A DNA stretch of 64,000 nucleotides. It comes from Ignelater luminosus (Eukaryota > Arthropoda > Insecta > Coleoptera > Elateridae). Of the stretch, positions 13,901-26,480 are shown in pieces. How positions within the stretch are numbered: position 1 is the first letter of the stretch; each line of letters begins with the position of its first letter. A program made the position numbers and the translations under genes. A model generated the notes under the pieces. It was not told where the DNA came from. It did no database searches and saw only the letters and a list, made by a program, of their open reading frames with translations. The stretch covers positions 99,826-163,825 of the forward strand of contig VTPC01090915.1 in the NCBI GenBank assembly GCA_011009095.1. The letters run 5' to 3'.

Positions 13901-16900
13901 TCGCTTTTTTCCATAGAAGTCGTCATTCCGATAATTCCTATAATTAACTCTTAATACAATTAGGTTTGCTACTGTTCGAGACATGGCAACAAATTTAATT
14001 TATTATTTGTTACGGTTCATTATATTGTTTTTTCTAATTAAGCTTATTCAACGATCCCTAATTCATATTTACATTAGTATTTTAATAAAACATAATTTAA
14101 AAACAGTAGAAAATGTAGGGCAACAGTTGCAATAGGAGAGTCCACCTGTTTGTGGCTTTTAATAATTAAAAAGAGGAGAAAATGAGAAGTTGACTCAAAT
14201 TTCATTATCATAATGAGTGTCATTATTTCGCAATCGTTAATTCAGTTAGTGCATGTTGTAATAAAATTCTAATTATTCATGCACATAAGAACATATACAA
14301 TACAGCTGGATACAAGGAGACAGAACAATACCACACTCATATGATCAATCACTGCGGCTGGTGTTTTTCAAAAATACACAAAACCAGAAGAGACTGAAAA
14401 TCTAATTAAGTACAAAAATTTATATTTTAACGTAACATCCTTCAAAATAATTTTTAAATAATTTATGCCTTTATTTCTCTTATTACGAAATGATCATTTT
14501 TTAATTAGAAACTTCAGCAAATAATAATTATGTAACATTCAAATTTACACCAACATACTTATTTCACAATATCCTTGTCGCTTCATAAAATAAGTCTTAT
14601 ATGTGTGTACTAAGAATGTAAAGTTTTAAAATCTTTTCAGGAGGAGAGCTTTCTGTTATCTAACAACAAAACACACAATAAGCAATATTGAATTGATATG
14701 CAGTAGTAACACCGACGCCTCCGGGCATAGAATAATTATATATTCAGAAAATGTTTGCAATAGTACACAGTTTACCAATCGCATGGTGCATTGAACTCGG
14801 AAATAATTTACAAGAGAGATTATGTAAGAGAAAAACCTTACGCGTGATTTTGCAAGCCGGTTGCGACTTAATCGTCGCTTCAATTAACACTTATTAAAAC
14901 CCCCCGGTACTTTTTAATATAGCATTCAAATTTAATTGTTCATTGACTCCTTTGAAAATAAATAGGTCAATTGGGACCTCTTTTTAAAGAGAAGCTTTAA
15001 ATTTTAATCTTCGAAACGAACGACTTGACGAGAAAAAAAGAGGAAACCTGCGAGATGTTGGATGTGAATTTTTTGCCTTCCAAGGTCTTTAATTATATTC
15101 ACAGTTTGCTGCTCAAAAAAAACCTTATTTAATATTTTAACGTGGCCACTGGCCAAAATCGCTAACCATACATAGCTACGTTCGGTTAGCAACAGTATAA
15201 TCGTTGACATTGGTCCTGATATTAAATGTATAAAAGGGGTGTGCATTCCACCCTTTCGATGCCGTCGTTTCCCTTTGTAATATAAACTATGCACATTGTA
15301 GAGTTTGAATATTCTCAAGAAGAGCACATTTACATGCATTATCAATAACTTTCCGGGTCATAAGCATCACTTGTAGGATTAGTTACAGTGGAGCGCGAGT
15401 GTAAAATCTGTAGATGAAGATCAAAATTACTTTTCAGCCTCCAATTGAAATAGGAAATTGATTTGAGTATTTTCAGTGCCTGCTTATCTCTTTCCCTAAT
15501 TGAGTTGAAATATAATTAGGATTTTGAAGCCCCTTTCGATTTCATGGCTAACTGCGTCGGAAACCCATCGAGTATTTGAATATTAGGTTAACGGGGATTC
15601 TCGCTCGCTATCTTTACTTTGCGCACCACCGCATCTTGGTTTAATAATAATATTCCAGTGTTCGAAATTTTGTTCAAGGTTTTCATGCATAGAAACAAAT
15701 TTCTTTCTACTTAGTTATTTAATAAATGCTAAAATGTTAAAACAAACTTACCTTCTACGAACGATTATTGTTTTGAATTTTAAAACGACCACAGCTTTAT
15801 CATTACCACAAACGGATACGATATCTAACAATGCATTTTTCGAAACGATTATTTTTATTATGATTATTATATGCAACTTCTATACCATTATTTGCGGATA
15901 TCCTTTCTGATATAACTCAACGTTGCCGTTTATCTTATCTGTAAACGATAAACACGTAGGATCGCTAACCTTTTCTGGTATTAACTCAATATTTAATAGG
16001 ATAACATTAAGAAAATATACAAATCTGTGTTTACTTTTATTAAGATATTGCATTTTTATAAAATAGGAGTATAAAAAAATGCTTTTTATTGCGCAACAAC
16101 ATTGGGTTAGTTTTTAAAATATTTGTTTTGAATGTCAAGAGTAAAAAAAGTCATAATAGTATTTGCACAGTTGCATCATTTCAAAGGTGTTATTACGAAG
16201 TAACAACTTATTAAAATTAAATCTCTGTATTAATTAACCTTGTGTACAACAAACGAGCAAAATGGCCCAAACCTGCCTCGTTTTCAAGCCTGGACGCTTT
16301 TGTAAAACGTGACTTACAAATATTACAGGCCGGGTTTGTTATTACCTAAACGGCAATTTTGAGATATTTATGTGGATATTATTATTCAAACATTTCTGCC
16401 AAAAGCAAAAATCGTCGTCGCCGAACACTATCAGATATACATATTTTGAACATAAACCCAACGCACGGTCTTTGTCTGAATGAAAGCAGCTAATGTAAGT
16501 CACCTGCATATTTAGAGCTTCATCACCTGCTTCTGAATTTGAATTTTGGTGCATAAAAACGTAAAATGCATTTGAATTATTTATGAGTTAATTAATGTTT
16601 ACATCCTAACTCAGTTTACATTATGTGCAGGAAGGTACTTATTTTCGATTACGATACATGTTAGTGAACATTTTTCGAAAATAGAAGCTAGACAGGAAAA
16701 GGGTTAGCAATGCAAAAACAGACAAAACAATTCTAAACACGCTTTGTTTGTTAACTTACCATTTGCTCAACCACCACATGTAAATTTTTCACTTTGCAAT
16801 TCCAGTAAGGAATTAGTATTACCTACCTGAGTACTGTACAAGTAAAATAGTAAATAAATAAGTAGAACCTTTTAAAGGAATACATTTTGTAGGCAGTAGG

Positions 16901-19900
16901 ACTATTTATTCTAGTCTTCATTAAGAAATCTTTGTGGGACAGCTTAGAAATTAAGAAAGTAGAGAAATTCAAAGTTTAATTAGGAATTGCACATTATCAA
17001 AAAATCGGTAACGCTGTCGGAAGAACATCGCTATGATTGATTAATGATTCTCAAGGAAGTAGTGCTTCACAAGGATCTAGTATAGGACCTACATTGTTTA
17101 CTAATTGTATAATCAAAGTTCCTGCTTTTAGATTTTTGTTTTGCATACTTTTTGTGTCAGTATTTATTGATTTCTCAAACTCAATGAAATAGTACCCTTA
17201 TGTCACTATGAAAAATAGTTGTAAAAATTTAAAGTCTAAACAAGGCATAAATTCTCGTTTTTTAGTTTTGTGAGCTTTAGAAATAGCATATATCGATGTA
17301 GCCTAAAGCAAATCTTGTTCTTTCCGGAATTACTCGTCGAATTCTTCAGTTTGTGTTATTATCAATGTCGACCTGATTTGATTACCGTCTATTCCTATAC
17401 TAAAAAATTTCTTTGTCTGAAAACTTTAGAACCCATCCTCGTATTTACATCTACCTAGTAATTCATTAAGGAAATTTATTAGAAGTTTGTCTTGTGTTTC
17501 CTTTACAATCTTCAATTGTTTTGTTCTACACCGCGGTAGTGTACTTATTCACTCAATTTCTCCTCTGTGAACTAAATATCCGATAATTGAACTTTGGCGT
17601 GCCTTATACATTTAGAAATGCTAATTAATACTAAAACACCTCTAATACATCATTTAATTAGTCCAACACACGCCCTAAATTAATTATTCTCGTTAGATCA
17701 AACGAATTTGCTTAATTAACGACGTTAACTAAAAAGTTTCTTTCGAAATTACAATGTTTTAGTTTCGCGAGATAACAAATCGCGTTCGTTTAAATTAGTG
17801 TGCTTCTCAAACAAATTACTAAGTTATTCCTGATGAAGAGATAGATACGATATGCCGAATACTAAGAATTCCCACACACATACACAAGCGCGTGTATTTC
17901 AAATTAGATTCGCTTTTTTTTTTTTTGCTACTTCTAACTCATAAAATGATGCGCAAGACGTACGATAATTAGAACAAGAAGAAAAAAGAACGACGGTAAC
18001 ATGGCCTCTAACCCTAAAAAATTGACGCTATTCACAGAACGTAGTTAGATAGAGATGATGTCATGGTTAAAATAAATTTTTGCAAGAGAAGAATAAAATA
18101 ATTATTTTTATGAGGGAAGCATATCGAAATTGGATTTCTGGGTATTAATTAAAATAGTTTTTTTTATCTTATTTAACAAAAAAATTTTGAAAAATTTAGT
18201 GACGACAAAAAAAGTTGATTATGTGATACGCACATTAATCAACAGTCTGTAAAGTAATTTATAGAAAGTATAGTGTCTTCAGTGTAATGCGGATGCATGC
18301 CATTGTATATCTAATGTACTTTTTGCAGTTTCTAGCTTTTTTTATATATATAAACGTATACGGAATTCCTGATTGATTAATCTTTCTTTTTTCACAGAAT
18401 CTCAAACCGATTTGCAAGTCCCCCGTATACTACTATAAAAGGTCCCTGTATAATTTGCTTAGTTAACGGACTGCATAAAACTTCTCTTTGTTAAACGAAA
18501 AGGTCATTTTTAATAGATTTTTTTTTTAGAATTCATACTTGCCAAGCAGATAATAAAAACAAATACCGCGCCATCATTAATTTTAATTAATGCATTTGAC
18601 TTTTTAAAAACTGCACTTTACCAACTGCATTTAATGTTTTTCTTTGTCGTGTGTCTGACAGACAGATTATTTTAATTTTACTTCTTTTACTCACGTCATA
18701 AAAGTTTCTTCTTAGTTGGCAGAATCTTAAATTTTTGGTGTAAATAAATGTGGCTCACTTCCTTTAATGTTTTTTTCCACGTCCTCAAAGCTCGCACAGT
18801 ATTTGAACAAAGCAAAAAAGATGGGAAGTAAATAAGGAAAAATGTTTAGAAGTAGTAATCTGGGGTTTCTCTTTCCTCTCCTTATACATCTTTTTAATTG
18901 CAAGATGCTTTCGCCGAGGGTAAGAAATCGGGGCTTGACGACCACTTGTAAAATATTCGGTCCAGAATAATACGAGTGCTTTTTATAATACACTGTTGTA
19001 GCATCTAGAAAGAGGAGAGAAGGTTCATCAAGCAAAGAATAAACACTCGTTTCCGGGCTGCTACAATTATTCCAAAGCCCGTGTTTGAATAACATTTTAT
19101 CCAACTCGCGTGGGATGTTTTTTTCGACAGGAAAGGATTTTATGAAAGCACTAGTTTCGCTACCCCTGTCTCCCGCTTTTCTCCCATATTCTAGCATATG
19201 GAAAGCGTGAGTATCATCTAGGGACGCGAAATATTCGTAAATCACAATTGAAATGCACGCATTTATGTTAACTTGATTTTCCACATTCCCTTTTAACGCA
19301 AAGCGGTGACATTTCAAATTAAATCAGCCACGTCTAGGGGTCCCCAATAGGGAGGTTTATTGGACATGCAGTAAAACGGTACTTTATTCCAGGATATTAG
19401 CTAATTACGAACACGCCCGACAGATCCGGAAACAACGAAAGCTTTTCATTAGTTATTCTTAAAAAATGCGAATACGTAACCTATTTCTACTCCGTTTAGC
19501 TTTCTTGCTTTAATCTTCTTATTGTTGTGTATAACGTTTAGTACTGACGTAAAATATGTGTCGTCATAATGAAAATTCAAACAACATACAGACAAAATTT
19601 GTCTTTCTAGATAACATCCAAATGTACTCGTTTTCTCTAAGGATACTCCAATTCTTCCAATCTGCCAACATGAATTAATGAGTATTTTTCGCCGAAGGGC
19701 GACAGAACTAGATCGATTGGATGTGGAGAATCAAACCAAATTTTCAATACTTCGGTATTATTCTTATCTATCTGAATCTGGCTTGCTTTCCAAACTCACG
19801 CTGCTAAACACCTACAAGACTTTCATCTGGTCCATAATCGACTATCAATCATTTTCTTCTTTATGCGAGGATGTTCCGCTTGGACAACTTCTACCTTTTG

Positions 19901-22900
19901 GAGGAAATGCATGATTTGAGTGGGATTCTTCCAGCAGATACTCGTTTTTCGAGACTTCTCCGGATTCGATTTACAGTTCCCAAAAGAAGGGAAAGAAAAT
20001 AATATCGCTGGCCTTGCAATTTAGCAAATTCTAAACCAAATACCAAGTGACGTCTCTTAAGTCCAGGTCCAGGACTCATATCTAAGGTAGTTGTTACAGG
20101 CCGCTGAGATTTTTCTGTCGTTTCTCTTTTTTACTTGACTCCATTTTTAGCTTCCGGAACCAGAAGTCATTGTTTACTTGCGCTTTTACAGATTTTTTAT
20201 ATTATCTTTTATTTCCAGTTTGTATTTTAACTTGCTTTTTGCGCTAATTATAACGCACTTCAATCAACATCGTTTTCTCCATTGTCGTACTTGAAGCTAA
20301 TTATTTGAAGTCAATATGACTATTTTGACAAGAAAAAAAAACAAAAGATAAATCTCGAGTTTTTTCCAACGTAGTTGGTTTTGCATAAACAACTCTTCTC
20401 GTAATAGAGGAGTACAAAGAAAGCGTTCAGAATTAAGTAAGAAAGTCTGTTAAAAATATGTAAACAGTTTATGGAATATTCTGCATAACCTTACCAATAT
20501 TTTATATTATCTTTTATGCAAATAACCAAATGAGACACCCTGTATGCATTTAAGAAGAATTGAATTACTTTTAAGTCTGCTTGTCAGAAAATATGATAGA
20601 TCTTTTTTACATACTTGTTATATCTGTTATGTTAAAAAGAAAAGAAAAAAAAAAAGGAAAACGAGCAAAATCTAGGTGTACGTGAGAGATACTGTAAATG
20701 CGGAAATCACTGTAGAGTTTCCTGCTCCTCAGTAGAGAACCTGTTAATTACATCGGATTAATCCAGTGATGTAATGATCCGACAGCTGTCTGGCAGGACT
20801 AGGATAACATGGGGTTTGCCGGGATTTCAACAGAGATTTTCGTCGACTGCATGTTATTATTTAATTAAACAAGACTGAAGTTGACAGTATTAACAACGGG
20901 CATTCACCCGATTCTAATTTTCCATCCGTTCACATCAATCCATGGAATCGATTTGATCAAATTTCGGCGTTTTCGTCTCTCTTACTCTTACCGATCATGT
21001 AAATAACTGATTTAAATAATTTCCCCCTTGCGCTTTCTGCCATTTTTCGCATAAATACTTTAAAGAATTTCCATTTAAAGTACTAATTTGAGACATTTTT
21101 AACATTAATAAAATTGTAATTTGGAAACAAAAGCAATTTTCAGGAAAAGATTTTTTTTCAAATGAAGAATATTAAATCAAATTATAAACGAGATTTATTG
21201 AGGTATGCAATAAAGTTTCATATTTAGAAAAATACCAGACAGACAATATTGGTTTATTATGTTTTATTCCACGCTAGTTAATTGTATTAGTTTACAACAA
21301 AATAGGAAGAAGAATTTATATGAGAAGTACAATTCTTTGGTTAATTTATTTTCCGGAAACAAAACGAGAACTACATATTATCAATATTTTCAGTTATAAT
21401 AATATTATACCATAAATATCACTCGGTCTTCTCTCAGGTGTATGACGTTGCCAATAAATTAAGATATTATTTTAGGTACGTACGCTTGTCCATTCTGTTC
21501 TTTAATTCCCTACACGCCTAGCGTGACGGACAACAGGTATAATACTACGGGTAAATGTACATAAGATAATGATGGTTATATAACAAAAGATCTAACCCAC
21601 ATTTCTGCTTAGCTATGTGTGTGTGTTCAAGGTCAACTAGTAAATACGCAGTGTAATTTCGCGTATCTCTCCAATTTATTCCTGATCGTAGCATGAAAAG
21701 TGAAATTATAAATTATTGTGATTTATATTCGATCTATTTTAATATCCCATCCACTCCTATAATAGATTTCGTTAAGCTGTTAAAAGCTTTTAAATTCTTC
21801 CATTAATATTGATGATGCAAATTAAGCTTCTTAATCCAAAAATGTAGCCGTAATAAAATGGTTTGGTTTTATTTTTACATTTTCGCTCTGTAAAAAAAAA
21901 ATTTAGATATAGGGATTATTTCTTATAATTACTTAATGAATATGTAATAATAATAATTAAGTACATTTTATTGCATAATTGTAATACATTTATTTTACAT
22001 ATTTAAAATATACCACCCTCATATTTAATTGAGAAAAGAGATAGAATGCAATAATAAAAGAGCGGCCTAAGAATCGAACCTTGTAGCACGCCTTTTTTAA
22101 AAATAAATTATTACTATTGAACTTGGAGTTCAAGTATTTACTTTAAGAAAAAATGTGTGATAATAAAATTAGAATGAGTTGGTCGCTATTGTTATTATTA
22201 TTATTATTATTTCTAACTTAATTTTCAGATAGAGGAAAGTAAAGTTGTGTTATACTAAAAAACTTGTTTTACTCTAAATTCAAACACTAAAATCCATTTT
22301 ATCTGCTTTTCAATCCTACACAAATTTGTTTCCTTTTTTATACTACATCACCATAGTACGTATTATTCCTGGATATTATTACCTTTTCAAAAATATATTT
22401 ACAATCAAATTTTCCATCAGAACACGAGCTTTGTACATTTTCTCAACAATATTCCACGCCTGTACCTTTTTTCCTTTATTTCTAAGTGACACATTTTCCG
22501 AAACTTTGTTATATACAGTTTTCTCTCCCCTTTTTTAAATTCAAAGTGAAAGTTTCCTTGGAGGGCTCGTCCTTAGTTTCTCGTGACGTAACGCGCAAAT
22601 GCGGAAAAGGAAAAGCAGAATTCGAGGTCCGATCGATTTGTTTGTAATAAATCTAATCTGCCCAACTGTGCCACCCTCTCTACTACTAACTGTAACGTTT
22701 TATGAGGTGTTTTACCTATCTCTGAGGATTATTCGAGTTTGGTGAACTCACTCTCGCTATCGCCAAGAGGTTTTCCACCGATAATAACGAACACGATATA
22801 CGCACACATTTATAGCGTTGATTAGCAAAATAAACGTGTGCAAAATTTTTTCAATTGTTTATTGTTTTTTTTGTTCGATTATTATTGTTTTGACTTTGAT

Positions 22901-25055
22901 GGCCTATTTTAGGAATTTTCTTCACGAATAATATATAATTTGTTATCTTTATTGCTATTTTGCAAATCTGATAATATTATAATTTGTCGAGTTGGATTAG
23001 GGTAATGTTGAAACAAAAAAATTTAAATTACTTGTGTGATAACGGTTATTATATCTAGCCATAAAAGTGGAATTACTTATTATCTTGATAATCTATAAAT
23101 AATTATTAGTTTGATCAAACATTAATGTTTATGCCGAAAATATGTAATAATGTAAATAAATGTCTACTATTTTCTCTGTTTATCTTCAGGAATCCGTTCG
23201 ATCGCGAGTGGCTATGGATTTCACAGGATCCGTCGGTAGGATAGTTGAAGATCCAAAGGAAGCCAAAGCAATAGCCGTTGCAGAAGGTTACTCGTGGAAA
23301 CGGAGATGGAGACCTACGACTAGAACGCCAGCAAATGTAGCTCATTTGCAGGGTATTGAGTCAGGAGTGCACATAACGCAACCCTGGTTTCATAGTGGAA
23401 TGACACGGGACCAAGCAACAGCTCTCGTTAGCAAACATGGCACGGTTGATGGGTAAATATCTTTTAATTCAATTATTATTATTATTCTATAAATTAGATA
23501 TTTGTTCTAAAGACTTTTATGTCATAAAATTGTTTGGCAAACTTATAAAACAAATAGAAAGAAAATTATCATGTTACCATAATCACGCCATTAACGTTCT
23601 TCAGACTTAAATATTATGATAATACTTTATGAAGAAGAAAACTAAAAACTGAAAACTTTTCTAAATATGTATCACGAACTTTTATTTTGGCAAAGTACCT
23701 AATTTGCCCGTTTCAAAATACTTTTCAGATAAAGATTTCTCTAACATTTCTGTTTATTGGTCATTAGTCCAGTCCGATCTAAGAACCATGCATCTCTTTT
23801 TTACTCAATTTCGCCTACCTGAAGACGTTCAGCCTTCAGTAAGAAGTTTCCAAACATTGCATGGACACGAAGCTCACTTCCTTATCCGAGACTTCAACAC
23901 TTTTAGCTACTTAAAGCTCGAAGACGCGAAAATTAACAATAGGATTTATGCAATTAGAAATTTTGCAACAGCCTGCGTTGAGTAAACCCTTCTGAAGTCT
24001 CTTCTTGCATATTCTATCATTCTATCTAGTCTTATAATTTCTGTTTGCAGTTTTTTGTAGAAGTTTCCCATGCGCATTATTGTCACAGCATATCGTACTT
24101 AAATGCGATGGTTTGTACTTTTGCATTTTGGTACGAGTACCTGATGTTTTCTAATAAATAGCTTAGCATTTTTGATTAAACTTGATTGACTATGACCATC
24201 TTTAATTAATTGTATTTTGTGCAATCGGTAATGCAATGTTTTAACATTTATTATGTTGACCATTAATCTTTTTTACGTAAATTACGATAAAAACGAGAGA
24301 AAAATGAAAATCTAATAATTACCATTTTAAAACGCTCTAATTAATTACCTGCAGTCTTTTTTACGTGGACGGAATTTATAGTTTTTATATTAACAAACCT
24401 CATTGTTTTGCTAAGTAATGTAAAAGTTACGTTGAAAAATGCACATAAAGCATTCGTGGGTAAAATATACATAAGTGATATGATTTTTTTAACGACTTAT
24501 GACTGATATGTCCTTCAGATGCAATAATTACCTGACCTAGACACCTAGACGTGGTTTCTAGACGTTGTTACTAAGCAAATAATTTCTTTCTTATCAGTAA
24601 GCGATTATTTATGGTACATTATAATAAATTGTTAGTCGACTTTTATTGCTGTTCCATTAAATTTTATATCCAATACACTCTTAATTAAATCTTTTGTTTT
24701 AATTTTTATTAAATTCTCTCATATTAATATTTATGTTTTTTTCGTTTATTGCAGGGTGTTCATCGTCCGCGATAGCCGATCGAACCCGGGATCCTTCGTA
24801 CTCACCTACAAGTGTGGCAGCAAAGTGTTGCATGCACAAATTAATCCAATAATGGATCCTGTGCGAGAGGCGCATGTATTTTCCCTAGACAGCGGTGTGA
24901 CCAAATTTTATGATTTGCTTCAACTCGTTGAATTTTATCAGCTGAATGCTGGTTGCTTACCCACTCGTTTAACGCATTACGTAGTGCAAAGTTCCAGTCC
25001 TATTAAAGTTCCCAATAATATGACATGTCCGACACTTCAAGCTGGCAGTTATTGA
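4715..25055 (+). CDS. Grb14: Grb7/10/14-family adaptor, 3' part of gene (four exons; 5' exons before window)
   Basis: Coding exons are 4715-4942, 10079-10174, 23190-23452 and 24755-25055. All have AG/GT borders and compatible phases (0, 0, 2, then stop). In order they encode the C-terminal half of a PH domain, the linker, the BPS (between PH and SH2) segment and a C-terminal SH2 domain, which is the domain order of vertebrate Grb7/10/14. Family members are cytoplasmic adaptors: SH2 and BPS bind activated insulin-type and other receptor tyrosine kinases and inhibit or redirect signalling. The Ras-associating domain and start of the PH domain should lie upstream of position 1. Introns are 5.1, 13.0 and 1.3 kb. 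No frameshift or internal stop is present, so the gene looks functional. The family call is from recalled family sequence features, not a search. Confidence 0.9.
4943..10078 (+). other. Grb14-like intron, 5.1 kb
   Basis: AT-rich sequence with no convincing exon. A relatively GC-rich block at about 7590-7850 contains an AP-1-type palindrome (TGACTCA, 7728-7734) and may be regulatory. A short perfect hairpin lies at 5702-5721 (arms AGTACCAC/GTGGTACT, loop TACG). Confidence 0.6.
10079..10174 (+). CDS. Grb14: Grb14-like exon: PH-BPS linker
   Basis: A 32-codon phase-0 exon with acceptor ttttccag and donor GTAAGT. The peptide starts YGKQIRENYRAF, which continues the PH C-terminal helix exactly where vertebrate Grb14 has a DGMQLYQNY-type sequence, and ends EYNSYTVPN. 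It joins the PH domain to the BPS segment. Confidence 0.88.
11268..12170. mobile_element. Long-TIR DNA element (family A), copy 1, about 0.9 kb
   Basis: The left end (from about 11271, TGTGTCCACATTTCGATG) and the right end (reverse complement from 12166) match over roughly 200 bp with few differences, including a shared GTAAGAGATACGAAGTCGGT block. A second copy at 51422-53090 shares both TIRs and the interior and shows a clear TA target duplication, so the family looks Tc1/mariner-like and non-autonomous. The interior is rich in further inverted segments around an AACAAAAGAC motif. No transposase frame is present. Confidence 0.8.
18727..19317 (-). other. Unexplained 196-codon open frame, antisense in Grb14 intron
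   Basis: This is the longest frame in the window that I cannot assign to a known gene or transposon. It begins with TTG rather than ATG. The predicted peptide has a hydrophobic leucine-rich stretch near its C-terminus (LLLLNIFPYLLPIFFALF) but no motif I recognise. Local G+C is somewhat higher than in the neighbouring intron, which both lengthens chance frames and is compatible with coding. No splice or polyadenylation context was evident. It may be chance, an old gene fragment or part of an unrecognised repeat. Confidence 0.2.
19678..19914 (+). mobile_element. LINE reverse-transcriptase C-terminal fragment (relic)
   Basis: The + strand frame contains LLSKLTLLNTYKTFIWSIID followed by YQSF. 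This resembles the thumb-region pattern of Jockey/R1-type LINEs (LxLYKxxIRSxxDYGSxxF). No catalytic RT block or 3' tail is recognisable around it, so it is a short, decayed piece. The assignment rests on a motif resemblance only. Confidence 0.4.
22186..22212. repeat. (ATT)n microsatellite
   Basis: A run of TTATTATTATTATTA units lies within the Grb14-like intron. Confidence 0.8.
23190..23452 (+). CDS. Grb14: Grb14-like exon: BPS segment and start of SH2
   Basis: Acceptor tatcttcag precedes GAA; the donor GTAAAT is at 23453 (phase 2). The peptide carries VAMDFTGSVGRIVEDPKEA and then EGYSWKRRW. This is the BPS core, which in vertebrates acts as a pseudosubstrate inhibitor of the insulin-receptor kinase. 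It is followed by QPWFHSGMTRDQA, the first strand and helix of SH2. The exon ends inside VDG, just before the central SH2 strand. Confidence 0.93.
23453..24754 (+). other. Grb14-like intron, 1.3 kb
   Basis: A 93-codon open frame at 23704-23985 (+) shows no known motif. It lacks an upstream acceptor and downstream donor in phase, so I do not call it an exon. The rest is AT-rich, ending in tttattgcag. Confidence 0.6.
24755..25055 (+). CDS. Grb14: Grb14-like terminal exon: SH2 domain
   Basis: Position 24755 completes the split Gly codon. The peptide VFIVRDSRSNPGSFVLTY holds the FLVRES-type motif, whose Arg binds phosphotyrosine. LLQLVEFYQLNAGCLPTRL follows, matching the C-terminal half of Grb7/10/14 SH2 domains. 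About 20 residues of tail (ending LQAGSY) extend past the usual SH2 end. The stop is TGA at 25053-25055. Confidence 0.95.
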
Positions 25056-26480
25056 AGAGTTTTGCGAAATTTTTTAAATGCACGTCGAGTTTGAGTGGGA
25101 TTGTATGCGTCGTCGTTTTTTATTTTTGTGAGAATTAGATTTTTATTTTAATTATTATTAAAAAGTTTGTATTTATTTTAAATTTATATATTATAGTACG
25201 AAAGTTTTTTTCTTAATTATTAATATGGTAAATTTTAAGACTAATGATGTATACTGTTGACAATTATCGAATAAGAATTGAAGAGTTGAAGTTTATTTTT
25301 TGAATTTGATTATAAGTAGATAGAATTTCTCAGTATTAATCTCTTTATTAAACAGGGTGTATATTAGTGTTAATTATTGTAATCTCTTTATCGAAATAAG
25401 GAATTTAGTTTTGTTAATAATGGGTGTCTTTGAAGTTGTTATTGCCAATCTACTTTTGTCAAGTTTATTTGATAACATTCTACTTTAGGAGACTAAATAA
25501 CTTTATAGTACTTTATAAGCCAGTAAAAAGTGCAAAATTACTTTTAAGACACCCCGTTTTTACATATATAGAAAAGGCTGTGGATAGTTTGGTGTGAAGA
25601 AAATAACATTTGATGACATCCTAAATCCAAATTATTCTTCTAAAGAGCTAAATTCGTCGAAAACGTCTCTAGAACTAAGTTTTTCTTTTCTACGTTTGAT
25701 TTAATCCTTAATTGGTAAATACTTTTGTTTTAATTTCAGCCTTATCGTGTTTACATTGACTATTGTACAACTAATAAATTATGGCAATCGCAAGAACAGA
25801 AACTAAACTTGATTTGCAATCGTATCATCACACGATAAGTAGAAATCTTATGTTTAACATGTTTCTTGAGATTCTTTTTGTTCTTTTAAGCAAGGATTCA
25901 GTCAGTTAGGTAACTAAATTTGAACCAAATATTTATGTCTAATCAGAAGATACATATAAGCAATATAAAATAATTTTTAGTCCATGTAGATGTGATATTT
26001 GTTTAGTCAAAATTATATTTTATTTGTGCTTAAGCATTACCATAGCATTAGGTTAATTTTTATAGCAGTATTTTTTACAGTTTACATCCACATCCTTTAA
26101 ACAACACATCCATCATTTATTTATATGTCTGTAAGCACATTTCAAACTAATATTTTTATGTAATTCTTCCAGTATGTGTATACCAATTACACTATTCCAA
26201 TTCAGCCACTATAAACTTCATTATTTTTGTCTGTACATGTATCATAAGAGAACTGCTAATTTTTTTTTTGTAATCCTGCTTAGTAGTTGTACTTATATAG
26301 CCAGTGAATACTTTTTTTTATATGAAATATTCATTACTACAATTTAATAATTTTGTACAGGACTTAGATTATTTATGTCCATTCACCCAAATCATTTCTT
26401 GTAATTTATTTGAATATCACATTTTTTGCATACATAGCAGTTAGATGAAAATAAATAAACTGATTTTTACTACATTATTG
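25056..26480 (+). other. Grb14-like 3' UTR
   Basis: AT-rich non-coding sequence after the stop. Overlapping AATAAA hexamers at 26450-26455 and 26454-26459 are the best polyadenylation signals. A weak pair of inverted ends (ACAGGGTGT at about 25353, ACACCCCGTT at about 25550) may be an old miniature element about 200 bp long. Confidence 0.5.
26450..26459 (+). promoter_or_regulatory. Candidate polyadenylation signals, Grb14-like gene
   Basis: Two overlapping AATAAA hexamers lie about 1.4 kb after the stop, followed within 30 bases by a T-rich stretch. No transcript evidence was available. Confidence 0.45.

Larger units (their letters stand above)
10175..23189 (+). other. Grb14-like intron, 13.0 kb
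   Basis: A large intron with no recognisable coding exon. It contains the long-TIR element at 11268-12170, a 196-codon open frame on the - strand (18727-19317), a LINE reverse-transcriptase scrap (19678-19914), GC-richer blocks near 13.4-13.6 and 20.65-20.85 kb, and an (ATT)n microsatellite near 22190. A GGTTCGATTCT-like motif (complement) near 22075 lacks the rest of a tRNA. Confidence 0.55.

Noticed and set aside
22060..22100. tRNA-like B-box (complement of AGAATCGAACC)
   Set aside because: No A-box, no acceptor-stem pairing and no cloverleaf around it.
23704..23985. 93-codon open frame between the last two Grb14 exons as an extra exon
   Set aside because: The flanking exons join exactly within the SH2 domain (VDG/VFIVRD), leaving no room for it, and it has no suitable splice borders or known motif.
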